The notes under the pieces: generated by a model | Told to the model about the DNA's origin: nothing | Seen by the model: only the letters and a program-made list of their open reading frames with translations | Database searches by the model: none | Part shown: positions 32,686 to 44,182 of the stretch, piece after piece | How positions within the stretch are numbered: position 1 is the stretch's first letter | Layout: the number at the start of each line of letters is the position of its first letter | Translations under genes and position numbers: made by a program | NCBI GenBank assembly: GCA_023078685.1 | Contig: JALGAS010000011.1 | Coordinates: 868,001 to 932,000, forward strand | DNA from: Neopestalotiopsis rosae | Taxonomy: Eukaryota; Ascomycota; Sordariomycetes; Amphisphaeriales; Sporocadaceae | Length of the DNA stretch: 64,000 bases | Direction of reading: 5' to 3'

Positions 32686-33385
32686 TTTCGGAATCGAGTC
32701 AAGGATCATGTGTTGCGAAGCATCGGCAGGTTGGCTCCGGCTGCAGCCTTCGATCCTCTGGAGCATCATTCCGTGGTCTTTTCGAGGCTATAATCCCTAT
32801 ATCAGATGCCTTGACTAGGTATTGACTGAAATGAGAGTTGCTCCTAGTTTTGCAAAGATCCAATGACAAACAGTGCCATGTCGCTTTTATTTGATTTTGG
32901 TGCCTTCTCATGGAACCAGCCGTGATCTTTTGTGGATACCAATTGGATGACCAGCCATGTTGTATTGTCCAGAGATATACCGCTTGCAATGCTCTCTGCT
33001 CCAAAATTAGCTAAAATGTAGGCCGGCACTGACAAACTGTAGGAACCAAGCTGTACTGTGCCTCAGTGAGTAAGTATGTAATTAGTGGTATGAGAATATT
33101 GGTCTGGGTGTATCTAGGCACCATTGCCATAAGGGCGACTTCGGCGACTCCATAGATATGTAGTCCGATTGTATCTGCTGCTTCTAGACGCGCCCAAGCT
33201 TCAGACATGGAGATGTTGATAGGACCATCCTTGAACGCAAGTGTTGAAGGGGTGGGAGTGTTGGCGCTATACCGGTCGCCGACAATTGAGAAGGTGGTAC
33301 GGACTTTGTATAGATTTATTGCTTTTTTCTTTCTACCTTTTCACCCCTTTCTTTCTTCCAAAACGGATGTGATCACCGAAGATTC
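32686..33385. other. Convergent intergenic gap
   Basis: 3' flanks of the LPMO (+) and the GCIP-like gene (-). No gene seen. Confidence 0.65.
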
Positions 33386-34543
33386 TTATTCTGGCTTCTT
33401 GATGCTGACTTGGAACTTCTGTACCCAATCCGTGAATTCATCTTTCTCTCCGTCCCAAGGTTTTACCAGCATCTCGGAAGCAGCGAATGCATCAAAGAAG
33501 CATGCGTCCATACTCTCGTCGATGGCTTCGGGTTCCAAGTCATAAAAGGCACATGCCACCTCGTTGAAGCGGTCTGTCATGCGCTTCAGGATGACCAAGA
33601 CCTCATCCAGCCTCCTGGGCACCAGCGACGGCTCGCTTGTTGGCAATGGCGGCAGCACTTTCAGGCGCCGTTTGACGATAGCAGCGTACAGCAACGTTGT
33701 AAGTCTCAGTCTCTTCAGGCAGGCATCAAGACGCTCGCCAATCTTGTCGGAGTCATTGCGCGGAATGTGGCGGGTATTCATGAGGTCGTCAACCATGTCC
33801 TGAGCTGAAAGATGCGTAGTGTCCAGCTGGTTTGTGACATACTCGACCCCATCTTGTTCTCCGCCTTCTTCGTCGTCGTCAGCTTGTTGCTCACCCTCCT
33901 CTTTCCACTCCTTGAGCTCGTCGAGTACATCTTGGAGGGTATCCCGATACTGCTGCACTTTTTTGATCAAAAGGTTTGCGACACCTAATTTCTGGAGCTG
34001 GATCACATCGTCGCAAGCAGACCAGATGACTCCGGTAACTGTAAGGCTTCCCTTGTCACCCTTTACGCCATCTCGCTTCTCCGGTGGCAGAATGTTGCCG
34101 TCCAGTGGAATAGCCTCAATCAAGCCCCGTAATTCTTTCAGAATGCGATGGCATCTCCAGGCCAAATCCTGTCGCACAATAGATGTGTATTTGTCGGCAT
34201 CGCAAACCTGGACGGCGGACGCAAGACCGGGGATGGGGCCAGCAACGAGCTCCTGCAGGACTTTGACTACGGCGGAAGGCGTGAAGGGTTTGTTGATTAT
34301 GAGAAGCGAGAGCTTGGTGCTGTGAGCGCGGATCAAACTGGCAGAGTCGTGGGCCAGAGACAAGGCATCGATGGACTGCGACTGTGGCGGGGTGTCGCTG
34401 GTTGACGATGGCGGGGTTGTCGTCGACTGGCCTTTGGCGGCCTGGTGCGCGACCTGTTCAAATTGTTTGATCAGGCTAATCGATGTCTGAACAAGAGCTT
34501 CGAGGCCTTTGAGAGTGCCTGGCACAGACTGTGGACTAGCCAT
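33386..34543 (-). CDS. GCIP (Grap2/cyclin-D-interacting) family protein
   Basis: A single-exon gene of 385 residues. The all-helical sequence (LVQTSISLIKQFEQVAHQAA; QELVAGPIPGLASAVQVC; WSACDDVIQLQKLGVANLL; YDLEPEAIDESMDACFF) fits the cyclin-D1-binding/GCIP family. An acidic low-complexity stretch (DDDEEGGEQDG) lies near residue 220-235. In animals this family binds cyclin D and Grap2; the fungal role is not established. It marks the start of conserved core genome. Confidence 0.85.
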   Translation of the reverse strand: MASPQSVPGTLKGLEALVQTSISLIKQFEQVAHQAAKGQSTTTPPSSTSDTPPQSQSIDALSLAHDSASLIRAHSTKLSLLIINKPFTPSAVVKVLQELVAGPIPGLASAVQVCDADKYTSIVRQDLAWRCHRILKELRGLIEAIPLDGNILPPEKRDGVKGDKGSLTVTGVIWSACDDVIQLQKLGVANLLIKKVQQYRDTLQDVLDELKEWKEEGEQQADDDEEGGEQDGVEYVTNQLDTTHLSAQDMVDDLMNTRHIPRNDSDKIGERLDACLKRLRLTTLLYAAIVKRRLKVLPPLPTSEPSLVPRRLDEVLVILKRMTDRFNEVACAFYDLEPEAIDESMDACFFDAFAASEMLVKPWDGEKDEFTDWVQKFQVSIKKPE

Positions 34544-35293
34544 TGCGATGGATGTTCACAACTTGGGTCCTGCGGACTCTTCTGTTCTTCGAACTGGTAC
34601 TGGTCATTACCAAAATGCTGCCAAAAGTTTTGGTGCTAATTTTTTTTCCCCTCCCCTTCCCTGCAGGCTGCCCTGGTCACGCTATTGTACGTAATGCTGC
34701 AGGGTCTCTTCGCAGGGCAGAACAACCCGCTATTGCATAGTACCGTTCAGTTGGACCTGCACGCTAATACGTATATTTATAGGTATGTAGGTCACCCACA
34801 TAGGTAGGTTAGGTAATTACCACCATGTAGGTAAGTGGCCTCGCTCATATCGTGATACTCAAACGATCATATTGGGCCGCTTTCCAAGTCATAATGACAT
34901 GTCTTTACTCTGTATTTACTGGTGAACTTGTGAGGAACCTCTCGAATCAGCAATGTGTGCTGCCAGGTTGGCATGCACGCTGGATAGTAGCTGAGTAGCT
35001 GAGCCCTTCACTCATCAGTTCTTTTACCTTGGTACGTTACGAGGTGCCCACGAGATCTTCTAGGTCATATAGCAGCAAATGTGACTACGTGCGGAAGCCA
35101 ATTCAACACAACATGTAGTTTGATACGTGGAAAGGATTTGCATGGTATCCATAGTATTCGTGACAAAGTATTTATGTAACAAGAAGAGCTGGTACGCTAC
35201 ATGATGTGCTATGAAGCAGAAATAGAAAACAAACTGTTTTCTCAATGTTCACCCTGATTTTCAGGCGACTTTCCATGATCGGGAATATTGTTT
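34544..35293. other. Intergenic gap with TAGGTAGG-type motifs
   Basis: Contains several GGTAGGTT/GTAGGT copies at about 34780-34840. No gene seen. Confidence 0.65.
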
Positions 35294-38122
35294 TTACACC
35301 TTAGATTGTGCTGGCGGTGGTGCACTGGGAGGCAGCGTGGCTGCTGCTGCGGCTATGGTATTCTGGACAACGGCAGGCGATGCGGTGGGAGCGGGTGGCT
35401 GGGACGTCCCGTTCTGCTTCGCACTGTTGCCCTCCTCCGTCAGGAGTCGACTAAGCAGTTTGAGATCATCCCTGGCCCGAGGATCTCGCTCGATACATCG
35501 CTTGACTGCATTCCATTCGCCTTCCTTCATCCGAGCAGCATGCGGTAGCAGGAAGGTGACTGTTGGGCTGGTGAAAAGTGGGCCGAGCACTTGGCGCGCC
35601 TTCTGCTCTCCCTCAATTTGAGCTTGACGAAGAGCGTTGGGGTCTTGTGGCAACGCTTGTGCTGGAGCCGGGGCGACTGGCGTTTGCCGTTGTTGTGGTA
35701 CTGGTTGCGATGTTTGTCCCGGTATAACCGGTGGAGGGATCGGCGTGTGGCTCTGGTGTTGATGAGCCTGGGCTGGGAGGCCGGGAGCAGGAAAGCCACC
35801 TTGCGGGGTGGCAGGAGACCACGCTGGGGCAGGGACCGACGGCTTTCGATCCGGAACAGGTGTGGGAGTCGCCTGTACTGAAGGAGTCGGTGTTGCCTGC
35901 TGCACGCTAGCCTGCTGCGGCGGCTGTTCAGCGTTGTTCTTCTCGTCCCTCACCACAAACACCATCAGCAGAATTGGCTGTGGTCGGGAGAGTGGAACTA
36001 AATGTCCATCAATATTCTCCAAGATTTCAGGCAAGGGTCCATCGCCAGCAGGCAATGGTATGAGATAAGTATCTCTGACGCCGCCAAGCTGTCTCTCACC
36101 AACTACTCCGTACCGCTGCTTGGACTGGAAATAGTTAATCACGGCCAAGTATTGGTTCTTAGCAATCGGATCTGATGGGTCTGCTGGGGCGAGGCTGGTG
36201 ATGACTAGATCAACCTGGTTGTTATACCTGAGACCGCATAGGTATGGCACTGCTTTGTCCTCAGGGATTCGGCCAGCGACCGTGACCAGGGGCGGGATCA
36301 AGTCTTTCCACTCTATGCCTTTGATTTGTTGCAGATTGGCACCCCCAGCAAATTTGGCGACGATATCACAATCCGCCAGGTTCGTCATCTTAAGATGTCC
36401 CTGCCAGACCACGTCCGGGTCGATGTTTTCGGTTGGTGAGTACGGTGGAGAGTCACCGTCTTCTTGCAGCATACGATCAACGTCTGGGTCTACTCCAGGG
36501 CCGGCTGAGGGTGCAGGAGCCGAAGGTCGGCGCTGGACAGAGCCCGAGGGAGATTTGACGGTTGAAAAGACCTTTTCGAGATCGAAATTGCCTTGCCGCG
36601 GCGATTGCTGCTTACCAGTTGTGTCAATCCGCAGAGGACCAGCACTCACGTTGGCAGGGAGCTCCACCGAGTTCTCTTCCTGGTCTGCTGGCTTGACCAC
36701 TCCTGCGCTCGTTCCCCCGGATTCCCTGACACTCTGCCTACGAATTGTCGAGGGTACCTCTTCGGTTGTCATAAAGTTATCATTCTCCACCATCTCTTCT
36801 CCTTTATGAGTGCGTCTCATTCGAGGTCCATCGTCTGTGATGAGAACCGATTGCTTGTCTGCAAGTTCCTTCATATGCGCAGTCTTGCGCTGCAGCTCTT
36901 CAGTTTGCATTTCATCGCTGGTCATACCAGCCAATGCGGGGGCGGTGAGCGTGCGATTCAAGATGCGCGCAGCCAGGTCAACATTCTTCTTCAGGTTGAA
37001 CACGAGGGTGCGTGTCTGATTGGCATTGGCAGTTGCGTTGGGATGAGTATCATGTACCGCGCGTTCAATCTCGATTGCATGACGCTCGGCAGTGGCGCTC
37101 TTGGTTGTGTCCTTGGGAATCTTGAAGAGCTTGTTCTTGACAGCTTGGTCGATAGCAACTTCGAGAGATTTGCGAAGTCCATCGGCACGGTTCTTTCTTG
37201 TACCCTCCAGTTTATCAATGCTCTCCACTAGGTCGGCCGGTGGCGTATACTTGGGCAGTGCTGGTACTGCGCGTGTTTCAGCAACCTTGCGTACCTTGTT
37301 CGCAGGTCCTTGAGAATGGTCTCGCGACTTGCGTTTTGCTTTCGCGGACTCATCCTCCTTCTTTACTTCAGGGGCGGGAGAAGCCTTGGATTTCGTTGTG
37401 GCAGAGGCGGCTGGAGACGAACGGTCCTTCTCCTTGGTGTCGCTTGCTCGCTTCTTCCCCTTCTTGCCCCCCGATTTCTTCTTCTTGGACTCCTCTTCGT
37501 GCTTTTGTCGGCGTGTGATCCATAATTGCTCTCCTTTGGCCGTCGCGGCTAGCAGTTCCTTGTGGTCCTCGGGCCGACATTGTTCGCAGAAATACTCCTT
37601 AGGTAGATCCTCGTCGAAAACGCTCATGCCCATACACACGTTGTGCTGCCAAGCGCCGCACTGCTCGCAAGCAATCCAGGGTTCGTTGGGATCGTCATCT
37701 TCTTGAGTGGTTGCGCCACATGCGCATCGGATGATCTCCTCGTCCTCGACTTCCTCCTCCTTCTCCTCCTTTTCGACCTTTTTACTCTTCTTAGAGGTAG
37801 AAGCAGCGGCGGCGGTGGCCTTCTTCTTAGGAGCCTGGGGGTTCTCGAGCTGATCAAAAGCTTTGGTGTGCTGACCTTTGGTAGCGCGCGAGGAGCGGCG
37901 GGCCTCTTGTTCGCCTAGTGTAGACGCATGGTTTGTTAGATCCTCTGCGTGCTTCGCGTTGTTTCGAGTCTGCCTCTGCGACGCCATAGTCGAATGACTG
38001 CTGTCGGCGGTTGGTTCTCCATCATGTTCGTTCGACTCATGGGATGAGGCCGTCGATGATGGTGGAGGTACTTGGGGCTCAACGGCCAGTTGGGATTTGC
38101 GGGTTGCGCGCTTACCAGACAT
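35294..38122 (-). CDS. bye1: Bye1-type transcription elongation regulator (PHD, TFIIS-central, SPOC)
   Basis: A single-exon gene of 942 residues. The Lys/Ser-rich N-terminus is followed by a C4HC3 PHD finger at about residues 131-185 (CACGATTQ ... CEQCGAWQHNVC ... CEQCRPEDH). A TFIIS central domain lies at about 295-430 (RKNRADGLRKSLEVAIDQA; IERAVHDTH; RTLVFNLKKN), and an SPOC domain at about 585-745 (VWQGHLKMTNLADCDIVAKF). The C-terminal 180 residues are Pro/Gln-rich. This order is that of yeast Bye1, which binds RNA polymerase II through the TFIIS-like domain and H3K4me3 through PHD. The nuclear role is inferred from homology. Confidence 0.93.
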   Translation of the reverse strand: MSGKRATRKSQLAVEPQVPPPSSTASSHESNEHDGEPTADSSHSTMASQRQTRNNAKHAEDLTNHASTLGEQEARRSSRATKGQHTKAFDQLENPQAPKKKATAAAASTSKKSKKVEKEEKEEEVEDEEIIRCACGATTQEDDDPNEPWIACEQCGAWQHNVCMGMSVFDEDLPKEYFCEQCRPEDHKELLAATAKGEQLWITRRQKHEEESKKKKSGGKKGKKRASDTKEKDRSSPAASATTKSKASPAPEVKKEDESAKAKRKSRDHSQGPANKVRKVAETRAVPALPKYTPPADLVESIDKLEGTRKNRADGLRKSLEVAIDQAVKNKLFKIPKDTTKSATAERHAIEIERAVHDTHPNATANANQTRTLVFNLKKNVDLAARILNRTLTAPALAGMTSDEMQTEELQRKTAHMKELADKQSVLITDDGPRMRRTHKGEEMVENDNFMTTEEVPSTIRRQSVRESGGTSAGVVKPADQEENSVELPANVSAGPLRIDTTGKQQSPRQGNFDLEKVFSTVKSPSGSVQRRPSAPAPSAGPGVDPDVDRMLQEDGDSPPYSPTENIDPDVVWQGHLKMTNLADCDIVAKFAGGANLQQIKGIEWKDLIPPLVTVAGRIPEDKAVPYLCGLRYNNQVDLVITSLAPADPSDPIAKNQYLAVINYFQSKQRYGVVGERQLGGVRDTYLIPLPAGDGPLPEILENIDGHLVPLSRPQPILLMVFVVRDEKNNAEQPPQQASVQQATPTPSVQATPTPVPDRKPSVPAPAWSPATPQGGFPAPGLPAQAHQHQSHTPIPPPVIPGQTSQPVPQQRQTPVAPAPAQALPQDPNALRQAQIEGEQKARQVLGPLFTSPTVTFLLPHAARMKEGEWNAVKRCIERDPRARDDLKLLSRLLTEEGNSAKQNGTSQPPAPTASPAVVQNTIAAAAATLPPSAPPPAQSKV

Positions 38123-39694
38123 GATCGAAACGTATGGCTACTGATCCAAAGCTTCCAATGGGAGAGATATACGGAATGTATGCTGTAGATGTTGCTGCCC
38201 CCAAAAAAATATTTGCGGGAGACTGGACGGCACCTGTAGGTTTACTTATTTGGGCTAGGAATGGCCAGAGAAGAAGTTGGCAGTTATCAGACAATCATGA
38301 ATATCTACGCAGGATGCATGCACACTGTGATTCTCTGAGGAGAATGATGGTGCTTGATGGCAATGAAATGCAGCGTGATCTCCCCCCAAAGAACTTCAAT
38401 GCCGGTTGCGCCTCTGATGCGCTTGAATGATCCCCGAGCGCTCGCGCGCGATGCGGCTTTCCAAAGCGCAAGACTTGAGTGTCGGAACGGCGTGGAAAGT
38501 ATGAGTCGAACGGCTTGGTCAGCAGGCGAAAAGTTGCGCTGTACCTACGTATGCTGGATGTAGTATCGAGGGTTTGCGCGTGTACAGGAGAATGGCGATG
38601 CTGGTCGCAGTCGTCCCAGGAATCGATCAAGTCAATGGAGTTGGTAACGCGCGACTCCTGTTCAGGGTTTGCGACAGTCGCGACCGCGTGTTTATGAATG
38701 GGTCCAAAGGCCGGGTATCGGTGGCGCGAATGGGGTTGAGCTTGAGGAGCTACTACTTGAATTAGGTAGTAGGTAGGTAGCTGCCGGGGAGCTGGAGGTA
38801 CGATGCACGTGCCGATGGCTGACCTTTGGAGCACGAGAATGTGAGCTGTCAAGAGATCAGGCCTGATGGATAACAGGGTTGTGTAGAGCGTCGAATTAAT
38901 TCGTTCTTGTTTTTGTGGTATTCTTGCATCAGTGGTCGTGAAATTCGCTTGAGATGGAACGATGTTGGAGTTGGCGAGAAAGTAAATGGCAGCCCGGCAT
39001 CCGGCAAATGCAGCCCAAAAAGAACCAAAAGGTTGGTCTTTCAGTGGGTGATAGGGTGAGTGGACGGATGAATTGGACTAAATGCTATTCGAGCCGCCAC
39101 GGTAGGTACGGATACGTTAGGTAGACTTTTACGGCGGGGATTTTTGAGTCGTTCGCTGCTGCTCATTGGCTCCATCTCTTGCCAAGTGTGGGGAAGTTGG
39201 GAGAAAGAGTCGAGCTTAGCTGCCCACGTTCGGAGCTGTTGCAATTGAAGCCGATCAACTGGCAGCCTAGCTGAAGGTCTAGTGCCTTGTGGCGCTAACT
39301 TCAGGTGCGCAACGCTACTGTGGCTCAGCAATAAAAACAACCAGCTTGCCAGGCTCGCCAGGCATTGGGGCACTCCAGGCATGTGTAAGAGTTAGGCTGG
39401 CCCGTGCTTGCTTTAGGTACGTAGGTAATCGTCAGTCCGCCGCCTTGCAGCTAAACTGCCCTCAACTACGCGTATGGGTTCTTGCCTAGCTCTACTTACC
39501 CAGTAGGAAACAAGCTGCGATACTCTAGGCCTGTTCTCAGCCTTCCCAGACATCATCCCAACCAACAAACCAGCTCTTCACTTTCCCCCCCTCCAATCCC
39601 AAAACACAGTGACAGCGACTATACAACTGTATCCCAGAGAGAACAATCACGTATTCACCGATTAGACGAGTCACCATACCGCCTATCCGTCGTC
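38123..39694. other. 1.57-kb divergent gap (bye1 / proteasome gene)
   Basis: Shared upstream DNA of two core genes. A frame at 38295-38852 (-) has no ATG start and reads as non-coding. TAGGTAGG-type motifs occur at about 38765-38780 and 39100-39125. Confidence 0.65.
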
Positions 39695-40668
39695 ATGTCT
39701 CGCCGCTATGATTCCAGAGTAAGCTCTACAGCGCCGGGACACCGAAACAGCTTTCAGAAGCTTGACGGAGCTCGTGGTGCATCGCTAACTTCAATCTATA
39801 GACAACTATCTTCTCACCCGAAGGTCGGCTCTACCAAGTGGAATACGCCCTAGAAGCCATCTCCCATGCCGGTACAGCTATTGGCATTTTGGCGAAAGAT
39901 GGAATTGTCCTGGCTGCCGAGCGAAAGGTGACTTCCAAGCTCTTGGAGCAAGACACATCAGCCGAGAAGCTGTACATTCTGAACGAGTATGTGGACAATA
40001 CGTGTACCGGATATGTGAATAAAAGTGATGGTTGCTGACAAGTTGTGACCGCAGCAACATGATTTGCGCAGTCGCTGGAATGACTGCCGATGCCAACATC
40101 CTGATCAACTATGCCCGACAAGCCGCTCAGCGCTACCTCTTGACCTACAATGAAGACATTCCCTGCGAGCAGCTTGTGCGCAGACTCTGCGACCTCAAGC
40201 AGGGCTATACCCAGCACGGTGGTTTGCGGCCGTTTGGTGTGTCATTCATCTACGCCGGCTGGGATCCCCAAAGACAGTTCCAGCTGTACCTCAGCAACCC
40301 CTCGGGCAACTACGGTGGATGGAAGGCAACGAGTGCCGGAGCCAACAACGCGAGCGCCTCGAGTTTGTTGAAGCAGGACTACAAAGAGGATTGCACACTG
40401 AAAGAGGCTTGTGGCATGGCTGTCAAGGTGCTCAGCAAGACTATGGACTCGACCAAGCTCAGCAGCGAGAAGAGTAAGTTTCCCCCCTGCCGTAGGATCC
40501 TATGGACTCCAGAAGGACACGAATGCTGACACATTTACAGTTGAGTTCGCCACAGTCGGACAAACGGAGGATGGCAAGATCTACCACAGACTTTGGAGCG
40601 CAGATGAGATCACGGCACTCCTGAAGGAGCACGACCTGGCCAAGGATGAGAACGTTGATGACAAATAA
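39695..40668 (+). CDS. pre9: 20S proteasome subunit alpha type-4 (alpha3, Pre9/PSMA4)
   Basis: A predicted 251-residue alpha subunit of the 20S core; introns 39719-39801, 39987-40054 and 40474-40540; exons sum to 756. The first exon codes only MSRRYDSR. Splicing gives the alpha signature [21 protein letters not shown]. Later blocks [25 protein letters not shown] and [11 protein letters not shown] match the alpha type-4 group. Alpha subunits form the gate and have no catalytic Thr. This is a single-copy housekeeping gene useful for placing the organism. Confidence 0.97.
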
Positions 40669-41635
40669 GTGAGAATACTGAGACATGAAATGGAGTCTTG
40701 GGTTGCATCATAGAGCGAGCCACTGTACTAATACCACTCTGAATCATGATGATCTGGGAGATTCTTTGCGAAAGCCTCTTGAAATGCAATTGTGTTCAGG
40801 CCGAGCAATACGCAATCTGTGCTTGATTTGGCCATGTGAGACAGACAAGTTGCAGCTAAGAAGCTGGGGACATTGATAACACCCAACTTTGTCAGCATCA
40901 TTGCTTTCCTCCCAGCAACTCTCCTAGAAGCAAATGGGACGAAGGTGAAGCAATTCGGCTCCTTATCCAGATCCAGCTAACTGGTTAACGTACGATGAAT
41001 GATTACCTAGTCCATTGAAGCCTGAAGAATTCGACCTTTTTTTAAACTTGAAAAAGACAAGAGGCGTCCATTGCTTAACGTCGTGAATACATATATGTTG
41101 ACGTGAGTGGACGACATCCGATACGTTGGTGTACAGTACCTGTCGAGGTTCGTGATACCTCTGTACATGCCTAGCTTAAACCCTTTGGGCGGTGTTGCGC
41201 TAGATGGACTGGCCCATGCGGGTACGGCTTCTATGGAGATCCCCGTAAATCGCCCCAAATTCGTGCTCAGGGGACCTGAAGGGAATCATGTCCCCCACCA
41301 AGGCGCGTACCTGGCTCAATTCCTTAGGTAACCTGCCATCAAGTCACAGTGCTACGGGTACCTACCTGTACGTCCTGAGGTTGCTGAGCAGATGTCCCCC
41401 TGCCCCCTGAGCACCGATTAATCACCAGACTGGACCCCTGCGACGCCTGTACGTAGGTACCTTACCTGACCTACGTGAACGTGGTACTACCATAAACCTT
41501 CAATAATTCCAGGTGACACAGGTCGCCCTATTTTTCTCTGGTTGTTGTCCTCGACCTCGAGATTCTCACGGCTTCACCAACCGTCTCTTTTCCTTTCCAG
41601 CGTTCTATACCCCCTTCCAACGGCAATCTGCGACA
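40669..41635. other. Intergenic gap between two + strand core genes
   Basis: Contains promoter DNA of the GMPPA-type gene and GTACCTACCTGTACG / GTACGTAGGTACC motifs at about 41358-41470. No gene seen. Confidence 0.65.
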
Positions 41636-43254
41636 ATGAGTCTCCAGATCCCCCACCGCGAAAAGACCAATGGCACCGGCAAGGACACCAAGGCCGTCAT
41701 CCTTGTGAGTGCTGTTACGACGTAGCATACTACTGCTTGCTCGCTCTTCCCCAGACCGCTGCTCAGCTTCATCCCACCACTCGACCCCACCAACGTTGTG
41801 CTGCGAGATGCTTTTGCATTTTAAGCATTGCGAACTGCCCGCCCGTTGACAAATGCTGATCGCAAACCGTCTTTCTAGGTCGGAGGCCCTTCCAGAGGTA
41901 CCCGATTTCGACCTCTGTCGCTTGATGTGCCCAAGGTAAGTGGAAGTGCTGTTCTTGTTGTTCTTGTACCGAGCTCTGATCCTGTGCTATCAACAGCCCC
42001 TCTTCGATGTCGCCGGCCACCCCATCATCTGGCACTGCCTAACGGCCGTTGCCAAGGTGCCCTCGATCCAGGAGGTCGTCATGATTGGTTATTACGACGA
42101 GGCTGTATTCAAGGACTTCATCAAGGACGCTTCCAACGCCTTCCCCAACCTGCCCATCAAGTACCTCCGCGAATACGAGGCCCTGGGCACCGCCGGCGGT
42201 CTGTACCACTTCCGAGATGCTATTCTCAAGGGCCGACCCGAGCGCATCTTTGTCCTCAATTCCGATGTGTGCTGCTCTTTCCCACTCAACGAAATGGCCA
42301 AGCTTTTCGACGACAAGGATGCCGAAGCCATTATTCTGGGCACCCGCGTCAGCCAGGACGCTGCCACGAACTTTGGCTGCATCGTCAGTGATGCCCACTC
42401 CCGCCGAGTCCTCCACTACGTCGAGAAGCCCGAGGGCCACATCTCCAACCTAATCAACTGTGGTGTCTACCTTTTCAGTGTCGATGCCATTTTCCCCTCG
42501 ATCAGATCCGCCATCAAGCGTCGGACTGACCGCCCCCGTCTGGTCTCGTACCCTTCCTCGGAGAACCTCGAGTCCAGTTTCATGGCAGATGATGACGAGG
42601 AGAAGACTAAAGAGGTTTTGCGTCTGGAGCAAGATATTCTCTCTGACCTTGCCGACAGCAAGCAGTTCTTCGTATATGAGACCAAGGACTTCTGGCGCCA
42701 GATCAAGACCGCGGGCTCTGCCGTACCCGCTAATGCTCTGTATCTTCAGCAGGCTTTGCAGAGTGGTTCGCAGGAGCTCGCGAAGGCCGTTCCCAACCAC
42801 ATCATCCCACCTGTCTTCATCCACCCCTCAGCGACTGTCGATCCCACGGCTAAGCTGGGTCCTAATGTTTCCATCGGCCCCCGCGTCACAGTTGGAGCCG
42901 GTGCTCGCATCAAGGAGACTATTGTCCTTGAGGACAGCGAGATCAAGCACGACGCTTGTGTGCTCTATTCAATTATTGGTTGGAACAGCCGCGTCGGCGC
43001 CTGGGCACGTGTTGAAGGTACACCTACCCCAGTCACTAGCCATACCACGAGTGTCGTCAAGAACGGCGTCAAGGTGCAAAGCATTACCATTCTGGGTAAG
43101 GAATGTGGTGTCGGCGATGAGGTCAGAGTACAAAACTGCGTCTGCCTGCCTTTCAAGACTTTGAAGAGGGTAAGTTGTTCATGCCTTTCTTTGCTACGTT
43201 TCAGGGCCTCTGGCTAACACTTCGCAGGATGTCTCCAATGAGGTGATTATGTAA
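41636..43254 (+). CDS. Mannose-1-phosphate guanylyltransferase, alpha-type (GMPPA-like)
   Basis: A predicted 441-residue sugar nucleotidyltransferase; introns 41705-41878, 41936-41996 and 43170-43227; exons sum to 1326. The last exon codes only DVSNEVIM and a stop. The N-terminal domain has the GMPPA form of the nucleotide motif (GGPSRGTRFRPLS) followed by VPKPLFDVAGHP. The C-terminal part is a left-handed beta-helix of hexapeptide repeats (IHPSATVDPTAKLGPNVSIG). GMPPA is the regulatory partner of the catalytic beta subunit (GMPPB/Psa1) in GDP-mannose synthesis. The long insert between the motif and helix (ESSFMADDDEEKTKE) fits the alpha type. Confidence 0.92.
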
Positions 43255-44182
43255 GGGAGAGCCACACCAAACGCCGTGATGAAAGGTCATTCCTTCATTA
43301 AGCGATTCCGATGTTGTATGAGTGAGTTCCTGCTGCAAGGTATAGAGGGACAGATAGAACATCACAAAAGCAAAGCCATTAAGATCAATACATGGGTCAC
43401 AGCGCATGATTCTTCTGTGGTTCACGTGCTGCCCGGGTTCAATGAACCGTTTTAAGGCGCTTCGCGCGGTGCTGGTCATGTACCCATCGCTTCGCTGCCG
43501 TGCTCTTGTTGCGGCGCCAGCTCTCAATATCATCGATACCATGCTCTTTCGTGACAAGGATTTGTATGGAAATATGACAAAACCTATGCGTCAGTCAATC
43601 CTTACAATCTATAGAGAAGGGGTAGGGGGTATGTATGTCTGGGTAGGTGGCCTGTAATGACGACCTTGGATGACGAAGTAGTATGTTTTTCTTTTTCCCA
43701 TAATCATTGCCGAGGGTTTTGAAGATTGTCATCACAACGTACAAGTGGGCTTCACTTCGGTGCATTTCTCTCTCGACCATTGGAGTTTAAAGAACAATGC
43801 TATCCTACGGATTCAGGTAAGATGTAATGGGGTATACGTGTGCCACTAGTCCAATATTTACGCTTCTCGAAGCCACTGGGTATGTACTTCTGATCTACCT
43901 CGTTGCATTGTTGTCATATTGAGTGCTAGCCAAGCGGTCATTCAGGCGGATCGCAATATTCCATATCTGCCTAAGTGCCGAGATCCTCCTTCATTCGACT
44001 TTCCATGTACATCTCAACTGTTCGCTGCTCGGTTTTGGAACGTCCACAAGCTACACGATTTCAAAGTTGCACTGCATTGATTATGGACCTCATCTGATGG
44101 ACCGGCGCCACATAATTGTATGGTGGTTCAGTGCAAATAGAACTGATCAAAGAACTCGTTACTCGAAGCTGTAACGGCGCTG
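43255..44182. other. Convergent intergenic gap
   Basis: 3' flanks of the GMPPA-type gene and the archaemetzincin gene. No gene seen. Confidence 0.65.

Noticed and set aside
35288..37918. Several long plus-strand frames opposite bye1 (for example 36198-36809)
   Set aside because: They are reverse-strand shadows of a clear PHD/TFIIS/SPOC protein.
38295..38852. 185-codon minus-strand frame between bye1 and the proteasome gene
   Set aside because: Starts at TTG rather than ATG, no family, and sits in the shared promoter of two core genes.
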